64,000 nucleotides of DNA, from contig CAJULM010000005.1 of the NCBI GenBank assembly GCA_910587285.1, positions 1-64,000 of the forward strand. Direction: 5' to 3'. Both the position numbers and the translations under genes were made by a program. Under the pieces are notes generated by a model, which did not search any database, was not told where the DNA came from, and saw only the letters and a program-made list of their open reading frames with translations. Position 1 is the first letter of the stretch; each line of letters begins with the position of its first letter. The stretch comes from an uncultured Oscillospiraceae bacterium (lineage in GTDB: Bacteria; Bacillota; Clostridia; Oscillospirales; Oscillospiraceae). Shown here one piece after another: positions 25,701-33,815 of the stretch.

Positions 25701-27607
25701 AGGAAATGGTGGAGGCCATGTATCAGAACGTGCTGGCCTGGGAGGACGTGCTGTATGTGGCCAACCAGGTCCAGGGCATCATCCCCGCCGCCGGAGCCCG
25801 CCCGGACAGCTACCGCTATCCCATGAGCGTCCGCCAAAACATTCGTTATATGCGTATGTTCGCCGGGGCCTTTATGTACGCCGCGGGCAACCATGTGGGC
25901 GTGGGCTACGGCTCCACCTCCGGCCTGGTGTGCGGCAAGCCCGCCTCTGTCACCGGAGCAGAGAACGCAAACGCCCTGTTTGGCTGGGGCATTGCCCATG
26001 AAATCGGCCACAACATGGATAAGCTGGGCAAGGCGGAGATCACCAACAATATCTACTCCCTGGCCATCCAGGCCTGGGACGGCGCATCCATGCTCCGCCC
26101 CACCCGCCTGACCAACAGCAATATCTGGGCCAAAATTTATGACAAGACCTCTATGGGCCGGCCTGGCAGCGCGGGAAATGTATTTGTCCAGCTGGGAATG
26201 TACTGGCAGCTCCATCTTGCCTATGATGAGGCAGACAAGCCGCTGGATTTCTTCAACCGCTTCTTCACCGCCTGGAAGGCCAAGGAATACGACGTCTACA
26301 CCTATGACGAGCGCGTCGCGCTCATCGCCGCCAAGACGGCCAACCGGGACCTGACCCAGTTCTTCACCCGCTGGGGGCTTACCCTGGGAGACAAGGCCAA
26401 GGACATTCTGGCCGGCTATCCCGCCGAGACCCGCGCCCTTTGGTATCTCAACGACGATGCCTACGCCTACCGCCTGAACAATGGGGCAGGCTTTACGGGC
26501 ACCATCTCAGTGTCCGCACAGACTGAGGAGAACAAAGCCAGCCTGACCATCACCGGCGGAGACGACTCCGTTTTGGGCTACGAGATCCGTCGCAATGGAC
26601 AGCCCATCGGCTTCACCACCGAGGACAGCTACACCGACAACCTGGGCTCCGCCAATAACCTGACCTATCAGTACACCGCCATCCCGGTGGACCGGCTGGG
26701 CAATCTGGGTTCCGGCGCAGCCGCCAACGAGGTGCGTATCGCCTGGGATGCGGCCATCGACCCCAGCCTGTACGCCATGGCTCAGGATGGGGATGCCGTC
26801 ACCGCCACCATGAGGGACCGGGCGGTTGCCGTAACCGGCGTTAAAATCACCGGGACGGCGCTGAGCGGAACCTATACCGTGGAAATCAAGGCGAATGCCG
26901 CCAGCCAGAGCTGGGTCAAGGTGAAGGAGGGAACCCTGTCCGGCGACAGCACGGTGGGCTACTTCACCAAGCCGGGGGCCGATGCCTCCGACACCCGAAT
27001 CTGGACCTATGACGCGGCGGCCGTGCGGATCACCGGCGTGCCTGCGGGTGCCTCTGTAACCCTTCTGGACTATCCCGGCGACCGGGTGGACTTCCACTCC
27101 CAGGCGGCGGTGGGCAAGCTCAAATCCGACTACCGGTACGGCGATGGAGCCGATGATGTCATCCCAGCCGGCACCTTGGTGGTGCTGGGCACCTATCGGG
27201 GCGACCCTGCCTACAACACCGTGGAGCTGGAGGTGCGCTACAGCACTGCCGGCGAGGCGGGGGAGGCCGCTGAAACCCCGCAGGCCGGAGAGAACGACGT
27301 GGTGGAGCGCGCCATGGCTGGCTACGCCCTGCTCTTTGCCGAAATTCCCAGCGATGGCAAGGTCAGCGACACCAGCGACGGCTTCTGGCTTTTCGTGCCC
27401 AACATGGAGCAGGAAAAGGCCCTCAACGCCCAGGCCGGCATCCCTGAGATGAACAACACTCCCATGGAAATCCGCGCTGTGTGCCGCCGCTACGACGGAA
27501 TAGACCACACCGGCACCTCCCGCACCACCACCACAACCCTGTGGATCAGCTTCCCGGAGCTTGACACGCTGCCCGAAATCGCCTTCACCGGCGAGGGCGT
27601 TCAGTAA
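22778..27607 (+). CDS. Secreted multidomain M60-type metalloprotease with dockerin and FN3 domains
   Basis: 1609 residues, starting at the ATG after AAAGGA (the longer frame has no signal sequence at its N-terminus). Signal peptide residues 1-31. Residues 40-150 form a beta-rich module. A dockerin type I at 161-218 has two Ca-binding loops (DVNGDGVVDSAD and DLNGDGRLDVTD). Two fibronectin type III domains occupy about 375-560, followed by a discoidin-like region to about 715. The M60 peptidase region (about 800-1210) carries HEIGH at 1074-1078, the zinc motif. M60 enzymes cleave mucin-type glycoproteins. The next gene encodes an SLH protein that may hold it on the cell surface. Good family confidence; mucin as substrate is inferred. 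Confidence 0.88.
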   Translation: MTVVRRFLSKALSLLLACALFVTGLPDAFAAQGPVQRQTGSTGSIGVTLRFDLPQTAENASGRDIRLQISGSAGQTTISLPAGTAKANELAAGIYTEVKNVDGEALTTEERVGYYQAELTGLTAGQTYTVKLTGTGYKPFQTTVTLDEYSKHLIVGTGDGTFSLGDVNGDGVVDSADLDAMNAKLGQDPNGAGLSMFDLNGDGRLDVTDLSYINHNRGNAGQAQVLDTSATVPAVLNTTALTVSGGDADSLFQAEGTVTLSPAAGSGDVILPIQLASAVETSVIQITCPDGSGAIQAGQAEVELADGTKQTVAFDTSLPAGVHAIGRTAGARVVTIDLGKKVAVKKVTITVTATAGGTDYVTVTQVEFLKEIVPDSPKNNQAQILSAVPGDSSVTLEWAGVANVTGYAVQYWLSDNPDQKTSSHVNTTRTVISGLENLKTYQFQVTAVNGEWRGTPSAPVSATPEPGSVPGAPSNIQVTAADQSLRLSWGKTKDATFYQVFYRQSGQGSFTQFGGNVYGTSAAITGLTNGVTYQVAVKAGNGKGVGPFSATASGTPKQESLDMPDLPTDGRIDNSHVIDVVMTNPNNVDRSLCPNFAPKQVVDGSAATYWIAKAFWESMEFTYTFDQPQDMNYVIWVPYLQENYKYMMARYAVKAMDEEGNVISSGTYPAPQMTDKNYLVLTFPMVKGVKRLSISLAQVEGRSSVNIAEMAFYKSDTLADEIAALFADGSFSSLKSGVTADQIAALSARLEAKADFYLNLSRLQDELALAQALLSGQTDALGVVKADFQSRGGSQDSQYGQGGSALQPLGISAQEGATVAVYAQLPGDKPVYVVPTQFYGESGIWQGAPVQLVNGRNYITVPKIGSLDAQRGGPLYLTYAGSSPDQIKLQVRGDGNTFRMPILELSGWYDMSETARRETIRSYVTQLETYVGSLNSTNLQLDVRNATEVSTPSVLLSIPADRALAGLKGVNRNTEEMVEAMYQNVLAWEDVLYVANQVQGIIPAAGARPDSYRYPMSVRQNIRYMRMFAGAFMYAAGNHVGVGYGSTSGLVCGKPASVTGAENANALFGWGIAHEIGHNMDKLGKAEITNNIYSLAIQAWDGASMLRPTRLTNSNIWAKIYDKTSMGRPGSAGNVFVQLGMYWQLHLAYDEADKPLDFFNRFFTAWKAKEYDVYTYDERVALIAAKTANRDLTQFFTRWGLTLGDKAKDILAGYPAETRALWYLNDDAYAYRLNNGAGFTGTISVSAQTEENKASLTITGGDDSVLGYEIRRNGQPIGFTTEDSYTDNLGSANNLTYQYTAIPVDRLGNLGSGAAANEVRIAWDAAIDPSLYAMAQDGDAVTATMRDRAVAVTGVKITGTALSGTYTVEIKANAASQSWVKVKEGTLSGDSTVGYFTKPGADASDTRIWTYDAAAVRITGVPAGASVTLLDYPGDRVDFHSQAAVGKLKSDYRYGDGADDVIPAGTLVVLGTYRGDPAYNTVELEVRYSTAGEAGEAAETPQAGENDVVERAMAGYALLFAEIPSDGKVSDTSDGFWLFVPNMEQEKALNAQAGIPEMNNTPMEIRAVCRRYDGIDHTGTSRTTTTTLWISFPELDTLPEIAFTGEGVQ

Positions 27608-27621
27608 GGAGGACTGTGCCA

Positions 27622-28908
27622 ATGAAACGCATCCTTTCCCTTTTCCTTGCCATGGCCATGGCGGCGGCCCTGCTGGTTCATCCGGCAGCCGCTGCCTCCT
27701 CCCCCTGGGTGCAGATCAGCGGACAGGGCACCGGCAGCCAGCAGATCAGCCTTCAGGGCTTGTCCCAGCGGTACACCGATGTTCAGCTCACCTTGAACCT
27801 GAACAGCACTCCCGGCGGCATTGACTTTGTGGATGCCGGCATTGACGGCACCCAGGCCTACACTACCTATCGCCTGGACGGAAACAGCCTGACTATCTAC
27901 CTGACCTCTAAAATTATTCTGAACCAGGGAAGCTCTCTGGACCTGGGCACCCTTACGGCAAACGGCGGCTTCACAGTGGCCTCCGTCTCCGGCCTCAAGC
28001 TGCTCAACGTGGGCGCTAACGACACGCAAACCGTCATCTACGATACGGTCAGCATTGGCAGCGGGACCGGCTCCGGGGGGCCCGGAGCCGGCTCCGTGGT
28101 GGGCTATTACCCGGTGTCCGCCACCGGCGTCAGCAATGGCTCCATTCAGATCAGCGTCACCCACGCCCAGCGGGGGGATACGGTCACTGTCACCGCTCTG
28201 CCCGATTCCGGCTACCGGGTGAACGCCGTCACCGCTGTGGACGGCGCGGGGCGCAGCGTCGCCATGACCAGCCTGGGCAACGATCAGTGGTCCTTTGTCA
28301 TGCCGGACTCCGCCGTCACCGTGAGCGCCACCTTTGTCTCCCAGCAGTCCGGCCCGCTGCCCTTTGTCGATGTGGCGCAGAGCGATTGGTTCTGGGAGTC
28401 CGTGGACTATGTCTACCGCGCCGGGCTGATGAGCGGCACGGGGGACACCATCTTCAGCCCCAGCACCGCCACCACCCGGGCCATGGTGGTCACCATTCTG
28501 TACCGCTATGAGGGCAGCCCCGCCGCAGGACTGTCCACCTTCCCGGACGTGCCCGCAGGCCAGTACTACAGCAGCGCCGTGGCCTGGGCCTCCGCCAACG
28601 GAGTGGTCGGCGGCTATGAGGACGGCCTATTCCGGCCCAACCAGGCAATCACCCGAGAGCAAATGGCGGCAATCTTCTACCGTTACGCCCAGTACAAGGG
28701 CATCAACGTGAGCGGACGGGCGGATTTGTCCTCTTATTCCGACGCAGACTGGATCAGCCCCTACGCCGCGGGCCCCATGGCTTGGGCCAACTACGCCGGG
28801 CTGATTACCGGCATGGAAAACCGCACCCTTCAGCCGGGCGGCTCCGCCACCCGGGCCCAGGTGTCCGCAATCCTGATGCGGTTCTGCAAAAATATCGCGG
28901 GACGGTAA
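27622..28908 (+). CDS. SLH-domain surface protein, possible anchor for the M60 protease
   Basis: 428 residues; the ATG at 27622 is 9 nt after AAGGAGG, and the M60 stop is only 14 bp upstream. Signal peptide 1-25; a beta-rich domain 27-145 (QISLQGLSQRYTDVQLTLNL and on) of the size of a cohesin, though cohesin identity is not established; a Gly/Ser linker; a bacterial repeat domain about 160-240; and three SLH repeats (246-300, 305-358, 368-424). SLH domains bind pyruvylated wall polymer. Co-expression with a dockerin enzyme suggests the N-terminal domain may be the receptor. Confidence 0.85.
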   Translation: MKRILSLFLAMAMAAALLVHPAAAASSPWVQISGQGTGSQQISLQGLSQRYTDVQLTLNLNSTPGGIDFVDAGIDGTQAYTTYRLDGNSLTIYLTSKIILNQGSSLDLGTLTANGGFTVASVSGLKLLNVGANDTQTVIYDTVSIGSGTGSGGPGAGSVVGYYPVSATGVSNGSIQISVTHAQRGDTVTVTALPDSGYRVNAVTAVDGAGRSVAMTSLGNDQWSFVMPDSAVTVSATFVSQQSGPLPFVDVAQSDWFWESVDYVYRAGLMSGTGDTIFSPSTATTRAMVVTILYRYEGSPAAGLSTFPDVPAGQYYSSAVAWASANGVVGGYEDGLFRPNQAITREQMAAIFYRYAQYKGINVSGRADLSSYSDADWISPYAAGPMAWANYAGLITGMENRTLQPGGSATRAQVSAILMRFCKNIAGR

Positions 28909-28930
28909 GCGGACAGCTCGGCAGCATATA

Positions 28931-28970
28931 AAAAACGCCTCTGATTTCTATAGAAATCAGAGGCGTTTTT
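28931..28970. terminator. Bidirectional terminator with 18-bp perfect stem
   Basis: Arms 28931-28948 and 28953-28970 with a TATA loop and A/T tails on both sides. It ends the M60-SLH operon and the facing unknown gene. Its inner sequence (GATTTC-loop-GAAATCAGAGG) recurs at 2181-2203. Confidence 0.92.
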
Positions 28971-28982
28971 ATTGTGTCAGCG

Positions 28983-29600
28983 TCAGATTCCCCGCATACC
29001 CTGCATTCTCTCCAGCACCTCCACCATCGCTTGATTGGCGTTGTATGCACGATAGGTATATGGGTTGGTGCAGCAGGGATTGGGCTTCCAGGCCGATTTG
29101 ATCCGCGTCATGGTCAGCACGTTGCCATAGACCGCCTCAAGGGAAACCATGCTCCCCGCGAACAGGGCGCTGGTCATAGGGCCCCGCCATACGCTGTCAT
29201 CAAAATCATAGACGCTGCTCCCGTGATTTTCCGTAAAGAATTCGTCCGACACCCGGCCAATCACAATGAGCCCCCGGTAGCCCAGCACCTCAAGGTCATT
29301 TTGGTTGAGAATGCCCTTGTCCGCCAAGTCCTCCAGGAAGGAGTCGTACTCCCGCTGAGACATACTGGTGGGGCGGTACTTTGCGGCAAACTCGGCGATA
29401 TCCGCCGCGGTGGCCGTTTTGCGCGGCGGGTCGTTTTCCACCTTCTCCGGGGCCTTGGACGTTTCCTGAGTCTGTGCCACCCCATGGATCTCCTTTGCCT
29501 TGCCCCAATAATTCAGGACTTCGCCGGTGTCTCCTCGGCTTTCCACATAGCCGCGCTCGGGTGAACCGCTAATCCTAATTCCGCCCATATCACAAATCAC
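28983..29600 (-). CDS. Protein of unknown function
   Basis: 205 residues from a GTG with AGGGGGA 7-8 nt upstream; a shorter ATG form starts at 29588. I do not recognise the family. No signal peptide or membrane helix. A charged, Pro/Thr-rich stretch (about residues 40-65) precedes a more ordered half with SQREYDSFLEDLADKGILN and a late CCTNPY. The soluble charged composition recalls small hypothetical proteins of this bacterial family, but nothing in the context points to a role. Confidence 0.65.
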   Translation of the reverse strand: MICDMGGIRISGSPERGYVESRGDTGEVLNYWGKAKEIHGVAQTQETSKAPEKVENDPPRKTATAADIAEFAAKYRPTSMSQREYDSFLEDLADKGILNQNDLEVLGYRGLIVIGRVSDEFFTENHGSSVYDFDDSVWRGPMTSALFAGSMVSLEAVYGNVLTMTRIKSAWKPNPCCTNPYTYRAYNANQAMVEVLERMQGMRGI

Positions 29601-29733
29601 TAAAAAGTCCCCCTAACACGCAACCTTAGTTAAATCCCCCTGCAATCATAAACAGGGCATTTGATGGATTGCCGGATGAACCTTACTGCATCTACTGTAC
29701 CACAATAAATGCCCGTGCGCAAGTACAAAAGAC

Positions 29734-29762
29734 TTGTGCAAATCAAAAAAATGCGGTAAAAT
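29734..29762 (+). promoter_or_regulatory. Sigma-A promoter of the aminotransferase gene
   Basis: TTGTGC (29734-29739), 17-nt spacer, TAAAAT (29757-29762), about 40 bp before the ATG. Confidence 0.7.
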
Positions 29763-29801
29763 GCAAAGATAGCCAGCAACCCTAACTGAGAGGAGAACAC
29801 C

Positions 29802-31097
29802 ATGAAGCCATACGCAGAAATGACCGAGGAGGAGCTGAAGGCGCTGAGAGCCCAGCTAAAGGCGGAATACAAGGAGTATCAGGGAAAGGGCCTGAACCTG
29901 AACATGGCCCGGGGCAAGCCCTGCACCGAGCAGCTGGACCTGTCCATGGGAATGATGGATGTGCTGGGCAGCGGCGACGACCTGACGTGCGAGGACGGCA
30001 CCGACTGCCGCAACTACGGCGTTCTGGACGGCATCAAGGAGGCCAAGGAGCTCATCGGGGACATGATGGAAAACCCCATCGACAGCATCATTATTTATGG
30101 TAATTCCAGCTTAAATGTGATGTACGATACCATCTCCCGCTCCATGACTCACGGCGTGATGGGAAGCACGCCCTGGTGCAAGCTGGACAAGGTAAAGTTC
30201 CTGTGCCCTGTCCCGGGGTATGACCGCCATTTTGCCATCACCCAGTATTTCGGCATTGAGATGATCAACGTGCCCATGACCCCCACCGGCCCGGACATGG
30301 CTTTGGTGGAGGAGCTGGTGGCCGCCGACGAGGCGATAAAAGGCATTTGGTGCGTGCCCAAGTACTCCAACCCCCAGGGGATTTCCTACTCGGACGACAC
30401 AGTCCGCCGCTTCGCCCGGTTAAAGCCGGCGGCAAAGGATTTTCGTATCTACTGGGACAACGCCTACGGCGTCCACCACCTGTACGACCACGACCAGGAC
30501 CATCTGATTGAGATTCTGGCCGAGTGCAAGCGGGCGGGCAATCCCGACCTGGTGTATAAATTCGCCTCCACCTCCAAAATCAGCTTCCCCGGCTCCGGCC
30601 TGGCGGCCATCGCCACCTCCCCCAACAACATGGAGGACATCAAAATGCAGCTGGCCATCCAGACCATCGGCCACGACAAGGTGAACCAGCTGCGCCACGT
30701 GCGGTTTTTCGGCGACATCCATGGCCTGATTGAGCATATGCGCCTCCATGCCGACATCCTCCGCCCCAAGTTCGAGATCGTCACCAACACGCTGGAGCGG
30801 GAGCTGGGCGGCCTGGGAATCGGATCGTGGACCACCCCCAAGGGAGGGTACTTCATTTCCTTCGATTCCCTGGACGGCTGCGCCAAGGCCATTGTGGCCA
30901 AGGCGAAAAAGGCCGGCGTGGTGATGACCGGGGCGGGCGCCACTTACCCTTATGGCAAGGACCCTCAGGACAGCAACATCCGAATTGCGCCCACCTATCC
31001 CTCTCAAGAGGACCTGCACACCGCCATGGAGATTTTCACCCTCTGCGTGAAGCTGGTCTCCATAGACAAGCTGCTGGGAAAAAGCGCGGTCCATTGA
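29802..31097 (+). CDS. Aspartate aminotransferase, class I subgroup Ic
   Basis: 431 residues; SD GAGAGGAG, ATG at 29802. PLP-dependent fold-type I: NLNMARGKPC near the N-terminus, VPKYSNPQGISYSDD, the WDNAYGVHHL Asp/Tyr that hold PLP, and Schiff-base Lys259 in ASTSKISFPGSG. The length and NMARGKP motif place it in subgroup Ic, which includes aspartate transaminases. Monocistronic with its own promoter and terminator. Confidence 0.92.
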   Translation: MKPYAEMTEEELKALRAQLKAEYKEYQGKGLNLNMARGKPCTEQLDLSMGMMDVLGSGDDLTCEDGTDCRNYGVLDGIKEAKELIGDMMENPIDSIIIYGNSSLNVMYDTISRSMTHGVMGSTPWCKLDKVKFLCPVPGYDRHFAITQYFGIEMINVPMTPTGPDMALVEELVAADEAIKGIWCVPKYSNPQGISYSDDTVRRFARLKPAAKDFRIYWDNAYGVHHLYDHDQDHLIEILAECKRAGNPDLVYKFASTSKISFPGSGLAAIATSPNNMEDIKMQLAIQTIGHDKVNQLRHVRFFGDIHGLIEHMRLHADILRPKFEIVTNTLERELGGLGIGSWTTPKGGYFISFDSLDGCAKAIVAKAKKAGVVMTGAGATYPYGKDPQDSNIRIAPTYPSQEDLHTAMEIFTLCVKLVSIDKLLGKSAVH

Positions 31098-31125
31098 TTG
31101 TGTGAAACCGGCCCCCGTAAAGACA

Positions 31126-31158
31126 AACGGCCCCCTGCCGCAATGGCAGGGGGTCGTT
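31126..31158. terminator. Bidirectional terminator between aminotransferase and hydroxyacyl-CoA dehydrogenase genes
   Basis: Stem CCCCCTGCC (31131-31139) with GGCAGGGGG (31145-31153), extended by AACG/CGTT, then TTTT on the plus strand. Confidence 0.88.
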
Positions 31159-31182
31159 TTGCCTATTTACTTTTGCCGCCGA

Positions 31183-32124
31183 TTACAGCCGATTCAGCGC
31201 CTTGGCCACCTGAATCAACTGCACGTTCAGGTTCTTCACCGCGTCGTCCATCTCCTGCTGGCTCCAATCCACAAAGCCGCGTCCCTGGGACTTGAAGCCC
31301 AGCCGGCCCTCGCTGATGTTCTGCTTCAGCAGAGGCTGAGCCTCATGGGCGTCTTCAATATGGGGGAACAGATAGCTGTGGATGCTCTCGGTCAGGTCCA
31401 GCCCACACATATCCATCACCTCGAAGGGGGCGGAGATGCCCACCCGCATCCCGAAGCCGTACTTGATGGCCTCGTCCACGTCCTTGGGGCTGGCGATGCC
31501 GTGCTCTACAATGGAGATCGCCTCCCGGAACAGGGCGTGCTGGAGGCGGTTGGCCAGGAAGCCGGGCACATCCTTTTTTACCAGCACCGGATGCTTACCC
31601 GCGGCATTGAGAATTTCAAAGGTGCGCTCCACCGTTGAATCGGACACCTGCTCCGTGCGGATCACTTCCACCAGCGGAATCAGGTAGGGGGGATTCCAAT
31701 AGTGAGTGCCGATGATGCGGTTTTTGTGGGTGGACTTGGAGGCGATCTCCGTAATGCTGATGGCGGAGGTATTGGAGGCCAGAATGGTGTCCGGCCCGCA
31801 GATGCCGTCCAGCTTTTGGAAAAGGTCCTGCTTCACCGCCAGGTTTTCCACCACGCACTCAAACACGATGTCGGCGTTGGCAATGGCCTGAATGTCCTCG
31901 GTGTAGGCCACACGGGCCAGAATGGCGTCGATCTCCCCGGCGTCTACCACGCCGTTTTCCGCGAGGAAGGTTAGGTTGGCGCACATATTCTTTGCCGAGT
32001 CGTTGCGCTCCTCGTCGTTGCCTACGTAGATGACCGTGACAGGGTAACCCTTAGTGGCAAAAAGCTGCGCGATGCCCACGCCCATTTTGCCGCCGCCGAT
32101 GACGCCAATGCTCCAGTTGTTCAT
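31183..32124 (-). CDS. 3-hydroxyacyl-CoA (3-hydroxybutyryl-CoA) dehydrogenase
   Basis: 313 residues, slightly longer than the usual 282. Rossmann start IGVIGGGKMGVGIAQLFATKG; catalytic Ser in ILASNTSAISI and His in GTHYWNPP (HxxNP, family usual HFFNP); C-terminal domain VKKDVPGFLANRLQ. It would reduce acetoacetyl-CoA (from the thiolase) to 3-hydroxybutyryl-CoA, or run in reverse. WNP in place of FNP suggests a branched subfamily, so a related hydroxyacid is possible. It diverges from the PAS-sigma-54 regulator and has an imperfect sigma-54 promoter. Confidence 0.88.
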   Translation of the reverse strand: MNNWSIGVIGGGKMGVGIAQLFATKGYPVTVIYVGNDEERNDSAKNMCANLTFLAENGVVDAGEIDAILARVAYTEDIQAIANADIVFECVVENLAVKQDLFQKLDGICGPDTILASNTSAISITEIASKSTHKNRIIGTHYWNPPYLIPLVEVIRTEQVSDSTVERTFEILNAAGKHPVLVKKDVPGFLANRLQHALFREAISIVEHGIASPKDVDEAIKYGFGMRVGISAPFEVMDMCGLDLTESIHSYLFPHIEDAHEAQPLLKQNISEGRLGFKSQGRGFVDWSQQEMDDAVKNLNVQLIQVAKALNRL

Positions 32125-32193
32125 TTTAAAATCGTCTGCCTTTCTTTAATAATCGTAACATAATTGTGGGAATCATTGTGAAAAAACTCCATA

Positions 32194-32253
32194 TTGCGAA
32201 TCGTTAGTTAACGCTGTATAATACTACAAGTAACGTGCCGTTCCGATTCGGAA
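32194..32253. promoter_or_regulatory. Divergent promoter region: sigma-A for regulator, imperfect sigma-54 for dehydrogenase
   Basis: Plus strand: TTGCGA (32194-32199), 17-nt spacer, TATAAT (32217-32222). Minus strand: CGGCACGTTACTTGTA (32240-32225) has -24 GG and TTG spaced as in a sigma-54 site, but GT replaces GC at -12. A perfect palindrome TTCCGATTCGGAA lies at 32241-32253. The two polymerase sites adjoin, so binding of one should hinder the other. Confidence 0.6.
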
Positions 32254-32295
32254 GGTCCGAACGCATCAAAAAACAGTGCGGAAAGGGGAATGTCC

Positions 32296-33813
32296 ATGAG
32301 CAAAACAATGCGCCAGCTGCGGCATGAGGCCGAGGCGCTGCTGGCCCGCCGGGAACTGTGGGACGGCGCCGTGCCGGAGCCCGTGCGCGCTCTGATCCAG
32401 GACTTGGCCGCTGTGGAGGAGCCGGAAATCGACTTCAAGCGGATCGTGGATGCCATTGATGAAGGCATTTTTATCACGGACAAGAACGGTTACGTGCTCT
32501 ATGTCAACCCGTCCTATTCCTGCAACACAGGCGTGCCTGAATCCGATGTGCTCCACCGCTATGTTCGGGACATCATTGCCGACGGGGTGTTCAGCGGCGG
32601 CTCCACGGTGCCTGTGCTCCAAAGCAAGAAAAAGGTATACCGCCTGTCCACCACCTACCGTTCTGACCCGCCCCGGATGGGCTACACCGCTGGCGTCCCC
32701 ATTTTCGACAAAACCGGGGAGCTTGAGCAGGTGGTGGTGACCTCCCGCCCCATCCGCAATCTGATGCAGCTGCGGGACGAATTTCCCCAGTTTCTCTCCA
32801 AGGCAAAGAGCATTGCAGAGAACGAAATCCAAATCCTCCAGGAGGCCGCGCCCGCCCAGGAGGGCAGCCTACAGTGGAACGCGCCCCAAATGGAACAGGT
32901 GCACAAGCTCATCTGCCGCACAGCCCCAACAGACGCCACCATCCTGCTCACCGGCGAATCCGGCGTGGGCAAAGAGGTGGTGGCCGATGAGATTTACCGC
33001 CTCAGCAAACGGTGGGACAAGCCATTTGTAAAGGTCAACTGCGCCGCCATCCCGGCCAATCTGCTGGAGTCGGAGCTGTTCGGCTATGAGCGGGGGGCCT
33101 TTTCCGGAGCGGGAGCCAAGGGTAAAAAGGGCCTGATGGAGCTGGCTCACCGCGGCACCCTTCTACTGGACGAAATCGGCGAGCTGCCCATGGACCTCCA
33201 GGCCAAGCTGCTGCGCGTCATCCAAAGCAAGGAAATCCGCCGGGTCGGTGGCACCCAGGACATTCCGTTAGACATTCGGTACATCGCCGCCACCAATCGA
33301 AACCTGAAGCAGTGCGTGGCGGAAGGGACCTTCCGGCAGGACCTTTATTACCGCCTCCGGGTTATCCCCATTGATATCCCGCCCCTGAGGGAACGGCGGG
33401 CCGATATCGGCCCGCTGTGCAAATATTTCGCACAGCGCTTCAACGAACGCTACCACACCGAATATACATTTACCGACAGGGAACTGGCCCTGCTGGAGGG
33501 TTATTCCTGGCCGGGGAATGTGCGGGAGCTGGAAAATGTCATTGAGTATTTTACCATCTGCCGCACCGGGACACAGAGCGCGGACGAGCCCATGCTCCGA
33601 AGCCTGCTGGATGCGGATGGCGGCCAAAGCGCAGCCGGGAGCGATGCGGGTGGCATGGCCAGCGCCCTGGAGAATTTGGAGAAGCATCTCATTGAAGACG
33701 CGCTCATGCGCAGCAAAAACCTGCGGGACGCGGGAAAGCTGTTGAACATCAGCGCCCCCACCTTATCCCGTAAGATCAAGCAGTACCACATCGACTATCC
33801 CCGGAGCAAGTAG
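32296..33813 (+). CDS. PAS-domain sigma-54 activator, TyrR-type HTH
   Basis: 505 residues; the ATG at 32296 is 7 nt after GGGG, while the ATG at 32290 is too close. PAS domain 46-152 (IVDAIDEGIFITDKNGYVLYV), then AAA+ with Walker A GESGVGKE 220-227, a GAFSGA loop 267-272 (Ser in place of Thr), and Walker B TLLLDEIGEL. The C-terminal HTH is NLRDAGKLLNISAPTLSRK. It likely senses a fermentation intermediate and switches on the sigma-54 promoters of the dehydrogenase and of the BKACE-AtoE-thiolase operon. It ends 2 bp from the convergent thiolase gene. Confidence 0.93.
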   Translation: MSKTMRQLRHEAEALLARRELWDGAVPEPVRALIQDLAAVEEPEIDFKRIVDAIDEGIFITDKNGYVLYVNPSYSCNTGVPESDVLHRYVRDIIADGVFSGGSTVPVLQSKKKVYRLSTTYRSDPPRMGYTAGVPIFDKTGELEQVVVTSRPIRNLMQLRDEFPQFLSKAKSIAENEIQILQEAAPAQEGSLQWNAPQMEQVHKLICRTAPTDATILLTGESGVGKEVVADEIYRLSKRWDKPFVKVNCAAIPANLLESELFGYERGAFSGAGAKGKKGLMELAHRGTLLLDEIGELPMDLQAKLLRVIQSKEIRRVGGTQDIPLDIRYIAATNRNLKQCVAEGTFRQDLYYRLRVIPIDIPPLRERRADIGPLCKYFAQRFNERYHTEYTFTDRELALLEGYSWPGNVRELENVIEYFTICRTGTQSADEPMLRSLLDADGGQSAAGSDAGGMASALENLEKHLIEDALMRSKNLRDAGKLLNISAPTLSRKIKQYHIDYPRSK

Positions 33814-33815
33814 GA

